Shown here in pieces: positions 17,425 through 25,494 of a stretch of DNA of 64,000 nt (position 1 is the stretch's first letter; every line of letters starts with the position of its first letter). The notes beneath the pieces are model-generated. The model saw only the letters and a program-made list of their open reading frames with translations, ran no database searches and was not told the origin of the DNA. The translations under genes and the position numbers were made by a program. Origin of the DNA: UBA11346 sp038318565. GTDB taxonomy: Bacteria; Planctomycetota; UBA11346. The stretch lies in the NCBI GenBank assembly GCA_038318565.1, contig JBBQCI010000008.1, positions 8,208 to 72,207 of the forward strand, in the 5' to 3' direction.

Positions 17425-18723
17425 TCAACCGGCCTGGCCTTCGACCGGATGGGCGGCGGCAGTGGCGGCGGCGGCGATGGCGCGCGCCTCCTCTTCCTGG
17501 GCACGGCGCTCGGCCTCGGCGCGCTGCTCGAGCAGCTTGATCTTGTCGGCGCGCTGCTCGGGGGTGAGCAGTTCTTCGGCCTTAGCAATCAGTTTGCTTG
17601 CCAGGTCGGCATCGACCGGAGCACCCTGCAGGCCTTCAACCAGGCGTTCAGGTGACTGGGCCGCCAGCACCGAGAGGGCATCCAGGTGGTTGTCGAGGAA
17701 GGTTTCACGCAGGAAGTCGTCGAGCAAACCGGCGGTGATCAGGAGCTGCAGCTCTTCACTGCCCTTCTGCCGCTTCTCGGTCTGGGCCTCTTCGCTCATC
17801 ACGTCAATCTTGTAGCGGGTCAAGCGGGCTGACAGGCGGACGTTCTGACCGGCCTTGCCGATCGCCAGCGGGAGCTGGTCCTGCGACACCACGACGCGGG
17901 CGCGGTCGCGGAAGTGGTCGTAGCTGATGCGCAGGATGCGTGCCGGCTTGAGCGAGTTCTCGATGTACTGGGCCGAATCCTCGGCCCATGGGATGATGTC
18001 GATCTTCTCGCCGCCAAGTTCGTCAGTGACCTTTGAGATGCGGCTGCCGCGCATGCCGACACAGGAACCAACCGGGTCGATCCGGGGGTCATTCGAGGCA
18101 ACGGCGATCTTGGTGCGGCGACCGGGCTCGCGCACGATGCCCTTCACTTCGATCAGGCCGTCGGCGATCTCGGGGATCTCGGCGCGGAACAGTTCGCGGA
18201 CGAAGTTGGCGTGGGTGCGCGAGAGGACGATGCGCAGACGGCTGCCCTTCTTCTCGCACTTCAGCACATAGGCACGGACGACGGCGCCCGGGCGGTACAC
18301 TTCGCCAGGGAGCTGCTCTTCCTTTGGCATGATCGCTTCGGTACGGCCGCCGAGGGCGATGATCGCCATGCCGTGCTCTTCACGCATCACCGTGCCGGAG
18401 ACGACGGTGTGCAGGCGGGGCGAGAACTCATCGTACATGCGGTCGCGTTCATTTTCGCGCATGCCCTGGACGAAGACCTGCTTCGCGACGTTGGCGACGA
18501 TGCGACCGAGCGCTTCAAGGTCGACTGGCTTGTCATCCTCGAAGGCGCGGATCTCGCCGGATTCGCGATCAATCGTGACCGAGAGGTCGCCGGTGGCGTC
18601 GAAACGCTTCTGGGCTGCCTGCTGAAGGGCTTTCTCGATATGGTCGATGATGAGGTTCTTGTCCACGCCGCGCTCTTTGGCGAGGGCATCGACACGCTGC
18701 AGGAAAAGTGCGGCATTGAGCAT
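17425..18723 (-). CDS. nusA: transcription termination/antitermination factor NusA
   Basis: NusA binds RNA polymerase and modulates pausing, termination and antitermination. The 432-residue protein has the N-terminal polymerase-binding domain (residues 1-125), an S1 domain (about 130-200, starting VVSGTVMREEHGMAIIALGG), and two KH domains containing VGMRGSRISKV and AIGKAGQNVRLSARL. The tail is Ala/Glu-rich and lacks the two acidic repeats of E. coli NusA. The ATG at 18723 is preceded by TAGGAAG; the longer start at 18768 would extend into a terminator-like hairpin. It heads the nusA-infB-rbfA-gpsA operon. Confidence 0.97.
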   Translation of the reverse strand: MLNAALFLQRVDALAKERGVDKNLIIDHIEKALQQAAQKRFDATGDLSVTIDRESGEIRAFEDDKPVDLEALGRIVANVAKQVFVQGMRENERDRMYDEFSPRLHTVVSGTVMREEHGMAIIALGGRTEAIMPKEEQLPGEVYRPGAVVRAYVLKCEKKGSRLRIVLSRTHANFVRELFRAEIPEIADGLIEVKGIVREPGRRTKIAVASNDPRIDPVGSCVGMRGSRISKVTDELGGEKIDIIPWAEDSAQYIENSLKPARILRISYDHFRDRARVVVSQDQLPLAIGKAGQNVRLSARLTRYKIDVMSEEAQTEKRQKGSEELQLLITAGLLDDFLRETFLDNHLDALSVLAAQSPERLVEGLQGAPVDADLASKLIAKAEELLTPEQRADKIKLLEQRAEAERRAQEEEARAIAAAATAAAHPVEGQAG

Positions 18724-18742
18724 CGGGATGCTTCCTAAGACG

Positions 18743-18770
18743 AAAAAAGCGCGGGCCATGGGGCCCACGC
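18743..18770 (-). terminator. intrinsic terminator/attenuator in the nusA leader
   Basis: On the minus strand GCGTGGGCC-CCAT-GGCCCGCGC (nine pairs with one T-G) is followed directly by TTTTTT, a textbook intrinsic terminator. Its T-run ends 20 bases before the nusA ATG. It could end the upstream araC transcript. Because there is no room for a promoter between it and nusA, nusA mRNA must pass through it, so it probably attenuates the operon. Confidence 0.75.
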
Positions 18771-18879
18771 TTCCGGTTGCCCGAAAGGTTGAGACGGGCG
18801 GGAGACTAGCGGCGATCCACGGCGGTCAACGGGCGGGACGCTGGACTGATGCATCCGCAACCTTGGTCAGCGTGCGGCT

Positions 18880-19677
18880 CTATCCTCCGATCGGAGGAAC
18901 TGCATGGGTGGCCCGCCAACGCAGCGGCGTAAGTCCGTGTATACGAGAAAACCGCCTAGTGAAGATGGCCTGGTCGGTGAAGCCAAGCGCCGCGGCGACA
19001 ACATGGATGGGCCGGCGGTCGGCCAGCAGCCTGTCGCCGGCGGCACGCATGCGCTGCCCGAGCAGGTAGCGCGCGGGTGGCGAGCCGACGGCAGCGCGAA
19101 AGACGCGGCGAAAGTGCGCTTCGCTGATGCCGAGTCGACGCGCCTCGGCGCCCCAGTCCCATGTCCTGAATGGACGTAGGGCGACGTCCGAAACCACGGC
19201 CTCGACCGCACCGGCATGCCTCGGTGGGTTGGCTCCGGCAGCCAGGTGCGCGACAATACGCTCGATCAACGCAACCGCCTCAGGCTGGCGGCGGTGCAAG
19301 CCGTGCACCAGCGACACCAGTTCGACAAACAAGCGATGGAGCTCGCCAGCCTCGGCCAGCGGCAGGGCGTGGCTTGCCGACAAGGGTTCCAGCCCTTCGC
19401 AGAAGATACGCTCAATCCGCGGACCCCGCAGCATGACCCACTGATGGTACCACCAGCCAGGACGGTCCAGCGGGCCGTAGCGATATCGCTCGCCTGGACG
19501 ATGCCAGAAAGCGGTCGCCCCCGGCAGTTCCTGTCGCGGTCCATTGCCACGCTGGTGGTACATCCCGCCCGCCGAGCACAGTTCGATCGAGAACTGGTCC
19601 ACCCGCTGATCGAGATGGATGTCGTAGCGCGGATGCACTCCGCCGTTGATGAATTCGATGTCAGCGAAATAGCGCAT
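18880..19677 (-). CDS. AraC-family transcriptional regulator, divergent from GH2 gene
   Basis: The 265-residue protein has an N-terminal cupin-like ligand domain (about 1-160). The C-terminal double helix-turn-helix of the AraC family (about 170-255) includes LGISEAHFRRVFRAAVGSPPARYLLGQRMRAA and ALGFTDQAIFTRRFSRIHGLTPLRWR. It probably senses a sugar and controls the divergent GH2-type gene at 19750. The first possible start is a TTG at 19692, but the ATG at 19677 begins a natural cupin-type N-terminus (MRYFADIEF) and was chosen. Inverted repeats in the 72-base gap are candidate binding sites. Confidence 0.88.
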   Translation of the reverse strand: MRYFADIEFINGGVHPRYDIHLDQRVDQFSIELCSAGGMYHQRGNGPRQELPGATAFWHRPGERYRYGPLDRPGWWYHQWVMLRGPRIERIFCEGLEPLSASHALPLAEAGELHRLFVELVSLVHGLHRRQPEAVALIERIVAHLAAGANPPRHAGAVEAVVSDVALRPFRTWDWGAEARRLGISEAHFRRVFRAAVGSPPARYLLGQRMRAAGDRLLADRRPIHVVAAALGFTDQAIFTRRFSRIHGLTPLRWRATHAVPPIGG

Positions 19678-19695
19678 GCTCAGGATTGTCAATTC

Positions 19696-19740
19696 TTGTC
19701 GGAATCAGCCTCTGACAACACGTAATTCTACGTTTATATT
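19696..19740 (+). promoter_or_regulatory. promoter and candidate AraC operator of the GH2 gene
   Basis: CTGACA (19712-19717), a 17-base spacer and TATATT (19735-19740) form a strong sigma-70-type promoter. Inside the spacer lies ACGTA-ATTC-TACGT (19720-19733), a perfect five-base inverted repeat. Just upstream TTGTCGGA and TCTGACAA (19696-19718) form an imperfect eight-base inverted repeat overlapping the -35 box. The -10 box ends nine bases before the ATG, so the mRNA would be nearly leaderless. Confidence 0.6.
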
Positions 19741-19749
19741 GCCAGCATC

Positions 19750-22700
19750 ATGCCAACCGTCGTCAACGCCCCGATCACCCGTACCTGTCTCAACGGCTGG
19801 TGGGATTTTCTGCCGGTCCTTGGTGATTCCACCGACGGGCGGATCGACCTCGGCGCTGGCGTGCCGCGTGGCGGCTGGCTTCCCGCCGCCCTCCTCGTGC
19901 CGAGCACGTGGAACAAACCGCTCGACGCTGTGAAGCAACCGGGCGAGACACGCTGGAACTGCGCCGAAGACACCCACAGCCCGCCCGGAGCGGTGGGGGA
20001 CAAGGTCGCTGAGGGCACCACCTACCTATTCGACGCCTATGGCTATCCAGAGGCGTGGAATCGTACCCGCGCTGGCTGGCTCCGGCGCACACTCGTCGCC
20101 GCCTCCGCGACACCCGGCCGCCGGCGTTGGCTACGCTTCGACGGGGTGATGCCTCGCTCATGGGTCTTCCTCGGTGGCCGCCAGATCGCCCAACATGTGC
20201 ATCCGACCCTGCCGTTCGCGGTCGATGTCGAGGATGTGCTCGTCAGCGGCGCCAACGAGATTGCGCTGCGCATCGCCGACTACGAGCGCGAGGGTGGACG
20301 GCCGAAGCGCTGCCTCGTTCCGACCGGCAACTGGATGCCTGGTGGCCACAGCGGCATCTGGCAGGACGTGTGGCTGGAGGAACGCGGCGAGGTCCGCATC
20401 GCCGCGGTCGATATCCGCACCTCGACCCGCGCCCGCACGCTCGACGTACGCTGGACGATCAGTAACGACTGCGATGCGGCGCGCACCGTCACCCTGCGTC
20501 CCTGCGTGGTGCCGTGGGCCAAGCATGGCGACGCTCTGAGCACGTCGAGCGAGCTAACCCTGCCGGAACGTCAGGTGCAGCTCGCCGCTGGGACAACGGT
20601 CGAAGTGCGCATCGAGCAGCGCTGGGACGACGCCGTCTGGTGGGAGCCTGGTCGCCCGCAGCTGTACCAGCTGGTCTCGCGCCTTGATGGCGCCGGCGGC
20701 GAGATCCAAGTCGAGCGCTTCGGCTTCCGCGAAGTCTGGCTGGAGGGCAAGGACCTGATGCTCAATGATCATCCGATCCATCTGTTCAGCGATTGGGGCC
20801 ACAAGATGACCCCCTTCTATCAAACCGAAGGCTGGATCCGCCAGTGGTTCGGCATGATGCGCGACGCCAATCTCAACCACACCCGCCTGCACACTCATCC
20901 ACATCCGCCACTCGTTCTCGATCTCGCCGACGAGGAAGGCATCCTGGTCACTGGCGAGGCCGGCCTGCACGGCTCGGGCGGCTCGCAGGCGGCCGACGAT
21001 CCACGCTATTGGGAGGCGGCACGCGACCACGTCCGTGGCTTTATCGCGCGCGACCGCAACCGCCCCTGCGTGATCATGTGGTCGGTCGAGAACGAGATGC
21101 GCTGGAACGGCGACAAGACTGACCTAACCAAGCAGGAGCTGCCCAAGCTGCGGCTATTGTTCAACGAGTTGGATCCGACCCGCACAGCCTACCATGAGGG
21201 CGACAGCTCGCTGTGGAGCGAGGCTGATCAGCCGATCGTCAGCCGCCACTACGGCAAGGAATGCAGCGGCCTGGGCTGGTGGAACCAGCTGCAGCCGCTG
21301 CATTGTGGCGAGATGTCGTTGTACCACTACAGCGGACCCAACAACACCTGCCACCTCGCCGGCGACCGCGCCTGGGCGGACTTCGCCGCGGTCGACGAGG
21401 CGGCTGCCCTGGACACCGCCCTTATCGTCGAGAGCGGCCGCACCATCGGCGTGTGCGCCTTCGGTCCGTGGAACCTGTGCGCGCTGCAGAACCTGCGCCC
21501 GCACCCGGCGGTCAACCTGACCTACGCCGACTGGACCCTGCCCGGCGCCAAACCGCTACGCGTCGCCGCCGGGGCGAGCGAATTCCGCTTCTGGGAAGGC
21601 GGCACCGGCTACACGCCTGCTGCTGGATTCACCACTCAGGCCAAGGCCTTCCGCCCGCTAGCGCTGATCGACCGCCGCCGCCGCACCGGCTACCGTGCCG
21701 GCGGCCGCATCCGCCGCGAACTGTTCCTGGTCAACGACACGCGCGAGGCGGTCCGTGGCCGCATCGATGTGCTGATCGCGCGCGGTGACGAGGTGCTGGC
21801 GCGCAAGAGCGTCCCAATTGAGGTCGGCCGCGGCCAGGTCTCGTCGGTGATGATCGAGCTGCCCGTCCCTGCGTCCGCTACCCCCGGGCGCTGGACGTAC
21901 CGTGCCGCGTTCGTCGCCGCAGATGGCGCCAGCGAGGGCTGGGACCGCGAACTGCTCATCGAGGCCGTCCCCAAGGTGCGCGTCCGCAGCGCCGTCGCAG
22001 TAGTCGGCAACGGCTCGGCTGCGCGCATGCTGCGCCTGCTCGGCGTCAAGGCCAAGCGGGTTAAGCGGCTAGACGGCACGACGCTGCGCGGCGTGCGTAC
22101 GCTGCTGATCGAACGCAATTGGGTCCAGCCGGGAGGCACGCAGCACCTCGCCGTTCGCGCCTTCGCCGCCACTGGTGGGCGCGTTGTTATGCTCGAACAG
22201 GAGTCTAGCTTGTTCCCAGGCTTGGTGCTGGAGGCCAAGCCGATCTCCACCGCATTCATCCGCACTCCCGGGCATCCCATCCTCAGCGGCCTCGGCCACG
22301 ACGATCTGCGGGACTGGGGCGAGGACAGCTACGCCCAGGTCGTCGCCGACACCCTGGTCGCCGCACGCATGTTCCGCAAGGACGACGGCGCAGCCATGCT
22401 GCCGCTGTGCGAATCCGGCGAAGGCGGCTTCGGCAACGGCGGGCTCGACCACACGCCGTTGTTCACCACCACGATCGGCGCGGGCCTGGTCATCGCCTGC
22501 CAGTTCCTGGTCACCGACAAGGCGACCGAGCATCCCGCCGCCCTGCGCCTGCTCGCCAACCTGCTGGCGCACGCCGATACCTGGAAGCCGGCGCCGGCCG
22601 CCGCCGTGGTCGAGGCAGGCGACACCGATCTGCGTGCCCTGGTCAAGCAGGCCAAGGCCGGAGCGACCGTGCTGGTCGGGCCGCTCGACACCGCCGGATT

Positions 22701-23700
22701 GGCGGCCTGGAGCGCCGCGACGGGCGTGAAGCTGGAGCCACTCCCACAGGACCGTTGCTATCAGGCGGTTCGTGCTGTCGACAACGCGCTGACCGCAGGA
22801 ATCTCCAACGAAGACGCCTGCGGTATTGAAACCTGGACCTACTGCCCGGGGGAACGCGCTAATCTGCCAGTCTGCACCCTGGCGATACGCCCAACTACCG
22901 GATTGGAGCCGCTCTGGTCATTGCCGACAGTGGCGCTGCTCGTCGAGATGTTCGTGCACGGCGGCCGTTCCGAGCCACTGCGCGCCAACACGCGTACGCC
23001 ATCCCTGCATGCCACGCCGGTGGACGGCATCGTCACGGGCGTGATCCGGCTCGGGAAGGGCCAAGTGATCATCGACCAGTTCACCCCGCCGAGGGGCGAG
23101 GACGGGGTACCGAAGCGCATCCGTCTGGTCCGTCCCGGTCATCGCCTACGCGCCAATCTCGGCGTCGCCCCGGCGCACGACCTGCTGCACGGCGAGCTCA
23201 CCGCCGGCAGCCCGGCGGCGTCCAAAGGCTGGCCGACCCGTCTGCGCATCCGCCACAGCGCGATCGACGCCGCGACTCGCACGCAGTTGCTGACCGACTG
23301 CGCCTTCTCGCCGGAACGCATGCTGTCGACGCCGATCCTCGGGCGTGGCGCGTGGGAGACGCTCGACGCTCCGGCCGGCACCTTCTCCAGCCGCCCTGGC
23401 GAACAGTGGCTCTATCTCGTAGTCAACAGCCCGGTGGCCCGACAGAACCTCGCCACCAACCTGGGCGTGCCCAACCCGGAAGCGCTGACCTTCTGCGACC
23501 TGAGCGGAGCCGGCAAGGCGGAGCTGTGGATCAATGGCAGGCCGGCCGCGATGGCGAAGCTCCCGGGGAGCCTGACCGACCTGGCGCTGGAGCAGGGCTT
23601 CAACCACCTGCTGCTGCGCTGGACTGGTGGGAATGGGACGATCGGCCTGAAGTTCCGCAACATCATGCGCCAGGCCGAAACCGAGTTCGGCTTCGCCTGA
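19750..23700 (+). CDS. large GH2-type glycoside hydrolase with extra C-terminal domains
   Basis: The 1316-residue protein starts directly in a GH2 sugar-binding domain (LNGWWDFLPV) without a signal peptide, so it should be cytoplasmic. After the jelly-roll and Ig-like domains (to about 325), the barrel carries FSDWGHKMTPFY, HTRLHTHPHPP and the acid/base motif at Asn448-Glu449 (IMWSVENEM). The nucleophile is probably Glu521 (CGEMSL) or Glu561 (LIVESG). Beyond about 740 a Rossmann-like segment (AVAVVGNGSAARMLRLLGVKAK, then IRTPGHPILSGLG) resembles GATase/ThuA-like modules. The last 100 residues look like a galactose-binding domain (GAGKAELWINGRPA). The substrate is unknown; beta-galactoside or beta-glucuronide types are possible. 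It is probably controlled by the divergent AraC protein. Confidence 0.85.
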   Translation: MPTVVNAPITRTCLNGWWDFLPVLGDSTDGRIDLGAGVPRGGWLPAALLVPSTWNKPLDAVKQPGETRWNCAEDTHSPPGAVGDKVAEGTTYLFDAYGYPEAWNRTRAGWLRRTLVAASATPGRRRWLRFDGVMPRSWVFLGGRQIAQHVHPTLPFAVDVEDVLVSGANEIALRIADYEREGGRPKRCLVPTGNWMPGGHSGIWQDVWLEERGEVRIAAVDIRTSTRARTLDVRWTISNDCDAARTVTLRPCVVPWAKHGDALSTSSELTLPERQVQLAAGTTVEVRIEQRWDDAVWWEPGRPQLYQLVSRLDGAGGEIQVERFGFREVWLEGKDLMLNDHPIHLFSDWGHKMTPFYQTEGWIRQWFGMMRDANLNHTRLHTHPHPPLVLDLADEEGILVTGEAGLHGSGGSQAADDPRYWEAARDHVRGFIARDRNRPCVIMWSVENEMRWNGDKTDLTKQELPKLRLLFNELDPTRTAYHEGDSSLWSEADQPIVSRHYGKECSGLGWWNQLQPLHCGEMSLYHYSGPNNTCHLAGDRAWADFAAVDEAAALDTALIVESGRTIGVCAFGPWNLCALQNLRPHPAVNLTYADWTLPGAKPLRVAAGASEFRFWEGGTGYTPAAGFTTQAKAFRPLALIDRRRRTGYRAGGRIRRELFLVNDTREAVRGRIDVLIARGDEVLARKSVPIEVGRGQVSSVMIELPVPASATPGRWTYRAAFVAADGASEGWDRELLIEAVPKVRVRSAVAVVGNGSAARMLRLLGVKAKRVKRLDGTTLRGVRTLLIERNWVQPGGTQHLAVRAFAATGGRVVMLEQESSLFPGLVLEAKPISTAFIRTPGHPILSGLGHDDLRDWGEDSYAQVVADTLVAARMFRKDDGAAMLPLCESGEGGFGNGGLDHTPLFTTTIGAGLVIACQFLVTDKATEHPAALRLLANLLAHADTWKPAPAAAVVEAGDTDLRALVKQAKAGATVLVGPLDTAGLAAWSAATGVKLEPLPQDRCYQAVRAVDNALTAGISNEDACGIETWTYCPGERANLPVCTLAIRPTTGLEPLWSLPTVALLVEMFVHGGRSEPLRANTRTPSLHATPVDGIVTGVIRLGKGQVIIDQFTPPRGEDGVPKRIRLVRPGHRLRANLGVAPAHDLLHGELTAGSPAASKGWPTRLRIRHSAIDAATRTQLLTDCAFSPERMLSTPILGRGAWETLDAPAGTFSSRPGEQWLYLVVNSPVARQNLATNLGVPNPEALTFCDLSGAGKAELWINGRPAAMAKLPGSLTDLALEQGFNHLLLRWTGGNGTIGLKFRNIMRQAETEFGFA

Positions 23701-23720
23701 TGCGCATGAACGCGCGGCCA

Positions 23721-23751
23721 GGCCTCAGGGTGCTGCCAGCACCTTGAGGCC
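23721..23751. terminator. long hairpin between convergent GH2 and phosphate-binding-like genes
   Basis: GGCCTCAGGGTGCT and AGCACCTTGAGGCC (14 pairs with one G-T, three-base loop) lie 20 bases after the GH2 stop and overlap the last codons of the convergent minus-strand gene. No T-run follows, so termination may depend on the strong stem alone. Confidence 0.5.
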
Positions 23752-24135
23752 GGTCGGCACAACCTCCGGACGTTCGACCCAGCCGATCGCTCCGGGGATG
23801 CGGGAAACATGGGCGAACATGTCCTCGCGCATATCGATCTGCTCGGGCATGCTGCCTTCACCGGTAAAAACCAGTCGTTTCCACCAGTTGACCAGCTGCT
23901 GAGGCGTTTTGCCCAGGCGGCCTGCCAGGCGATCGTTGGCGGCAGTATCGCGCTGGAAGATGACCACGACGCGTTCACCATTGGGCCAGGTGGTCCGCCG
24001 ACCAAGGAACACGTCACGGAGGGTAGCTTGATCAACAGCCTCGACCGGGACGGACTGATGAGCGATAAGCACATCCTCGGCTGCAACCCAGTCAGCGAGA
24101 GCTATAAGGATGAGTACCGTACGCAGCCGGGACAT
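23725..24135 (-). CDS. small periplasmic phosphate-binding-like (PstS-fold) protein
   Basis: This 136-residue protein has a signal peptide (RTVLILIALADWVAA). Its compact domain resembles half of a PstS-type phosphate-binding protein: VDQATLRDVFLGRRTTWPNGERVVVIFQR, then LVNWWKRLVFTGEG and IPGAIGWV. Such short PBP-like proteins are often encoded next to porins in Gram-negative bacteria. Its ATG overlaps the porin stop by one base (TGATG), so they form an operon. A high-affinity phosphate or oxyanion binding role is plausible but unproven, and no Pst transporter genes are nearby. The in-frame ATG at 24174 would bury the signal peptide. Confidence 0.75.
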   Translation of the reverse strand: MSRLRTVLILIALADWVAAEDVLIAHQSVPVEAVDQATLRDVFLGRRTTWPNGERVVVIFQRDTAANDRLAGRLGKTPQQLVNWWKRLVFTGEGSMPEQIDMREDMFAHVSRIPGAIGWVERPEVVPTGLKVLAAP

Positions 24136-25382
24136 CAGAAGTCCACCGTGGTCTTCAAGGCGAACACGGTCCAATGCTCGGGCTTGTCATTGCCGGTGTC
24201 GAGGGCGTTGCCGCTGTGATATTGCCACTCGGCCTTCACCAGCCAGTTGGCAAAAATGTCGTATCGGCCAGCCAGGGCCCAACTGCGATCATACTTTTTA
24301 CTTGGATTCTCCCGGTCAGCAAAACTCAACTGGCGCGATAACGACAGCTCGTAACGGTCCAGCATCCGATAGCTAGCCGCCGCGTACATTGCCTCGGTAC
24401 GGGTGTAGCCGCTCCGTTGGCTTGGTTGTTCTGGTAGTTCCACCCGGATCGTCGACCCCGGCAGCGGTCCAGGCACGAACGTGTACGGATGGGCCGTCAC
24501 CAACGTGTCGGTCTTTCCGTATTCCAGCAGATACTCTGCCGCGAGGATCAGGCCTTGTCGCTGGTACTCGATCGAGGCCACGCCGCTATAGAATTGGTCG
24601 ATCTTCGTGCTGATGTCGAGATCGGCATTGACGCCCGGCGATCCCCGGATCGGCACCGCCTCGCTCTGCCCATCCGCAGAGAAGCCCCAGAACCCGACGC
24701 CGCTCAGGCGCATGCGCAGGCCATCAAGTGGGGCCAGCCATGTCACCACTGCTCCGGCTACCGCATCGACATGTATGTCCGTGAACCTATCGCCAGCCCC
24801 CAGATCGGTCAGATAATTGGCCAGATCGCCATCTTCACGCGCGTTCTGCCCACCACCGAACACGACCCCGTCAAGTTGACCGGCGGTTCCCGGCTTGAGG
24901 CCGCCGTAAAGCATCGCACCGTTGATCGCCAGAGTGTAGTCGCGCAGTTGTGGCAGGTAGATGACTTGCGGCAGAAATACGGTCGCGTGGTCAAAATCGA
25001 GGTCCCGTGACTCGTTGTAGAGCCCATAGGGCATCTTGATCCGACCGACTTTCAGCCCGGCCCGCTCGGTTGCACGCCAGTCGGCGAAGGCCCAGTCGAC
25101 CTCGACGCTGTTGTCTCCAGAATCGGCAAAGTCTCTGGCAACCAGCTGCAGGCCGATGCGGAGACGCTCAACTGGCTGGGTTGAGACGTTGATCGCGACC
25201 TCGCTGAACTCGAAGGTTCCCGGGTCCTGCGTCGAACCGAACCAGTCGGTTTCGGTTGTCAGCAGGTAGCCCTGGCTGACGAAGCCGTGGATCTGCACGC
25301 CATCGAAGTCCACTGCAGCCAAGGGGGCAGCCAGCCATGGCAGAATGCACAGGGCAAAAGTTCCGCGAAATGGAAGATGCAT
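24135..25382 (-). CDS. outer-membrane porin-like beta-barrel protein
   Basis: The 415-residue protein has a signal peptide (ALCILPWLAAPLAAV) followed by GVQIHGFVSQGYL, a typical first barrel strand. Alternating polar/aromatic strands continue throughout, and it ends in ALKTTVDF with the terminal Phe used for barrel assembly. It resembles uncharacterised porin-type proteins that sit with PBP-like proteins. It probably lets small anions or sugars through the outer membrane; the substrate is unknown. It is co-transcribed with the small PstS-like gene and divergent from the sensor kinase. Confidence 0.8.
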   Translation of the reverse strand: MHLPFRGTFALCILPWLAAPLAAVDFDGVQIHGFVSQGYLLTTETDWFGSTQDPGTFEFSEVAINVSTQPVERLRIGLQLVARDFADSGDNSVEVDWAFADWRATERAGLKVGRIKMPYGLYNESRDLDFDHATVFLPQVIYLPQLRDYTLAINGAMLYGGLKPGTAGQLDGVVFGGGQNAREDGDLANYLTDLGAGDRFTDIHVDAVAGAVVTWLAPLDGLRMRLSGVGFWGFSADGQSEAVPIRGSPGVNADLDISTKIDQFYSGVASIEYQRQGLILAAEYLLEYGKTDTLVTAHPYTFVPGPLPGSTIRVELPEQPSQRSGYTRTEAMYAAASYRMLDRYELSLSRQLSFADRENPSKKYDRSWALAGRYDIFANWLVKAEWQYHSGNALDTGNDKPEHWTVFALKTTVDF

Positions 25383-25494
25383 GTTCCACTATTGTAGCGC
25401 GATCGCCTGGTCCATGTCAACTGGCTAGTGGGACCAGTGGGATGGGATTGCTGCCACTATCTCCTTCAGATCGCGACCATATCGTCAGAACCAC

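Noticed and set aside
15534..17540. Very long open frame (about 670 codons) on the plus strand
   Set aside because: It is antisense to infB, with low-complexity Arg/Gly composition; it results from GC-rich codon bias.
22069..22572. Minus-strand frames inside the GH2 gene
   Set aside because: They are antisense shadows of a strongly supported coding region.
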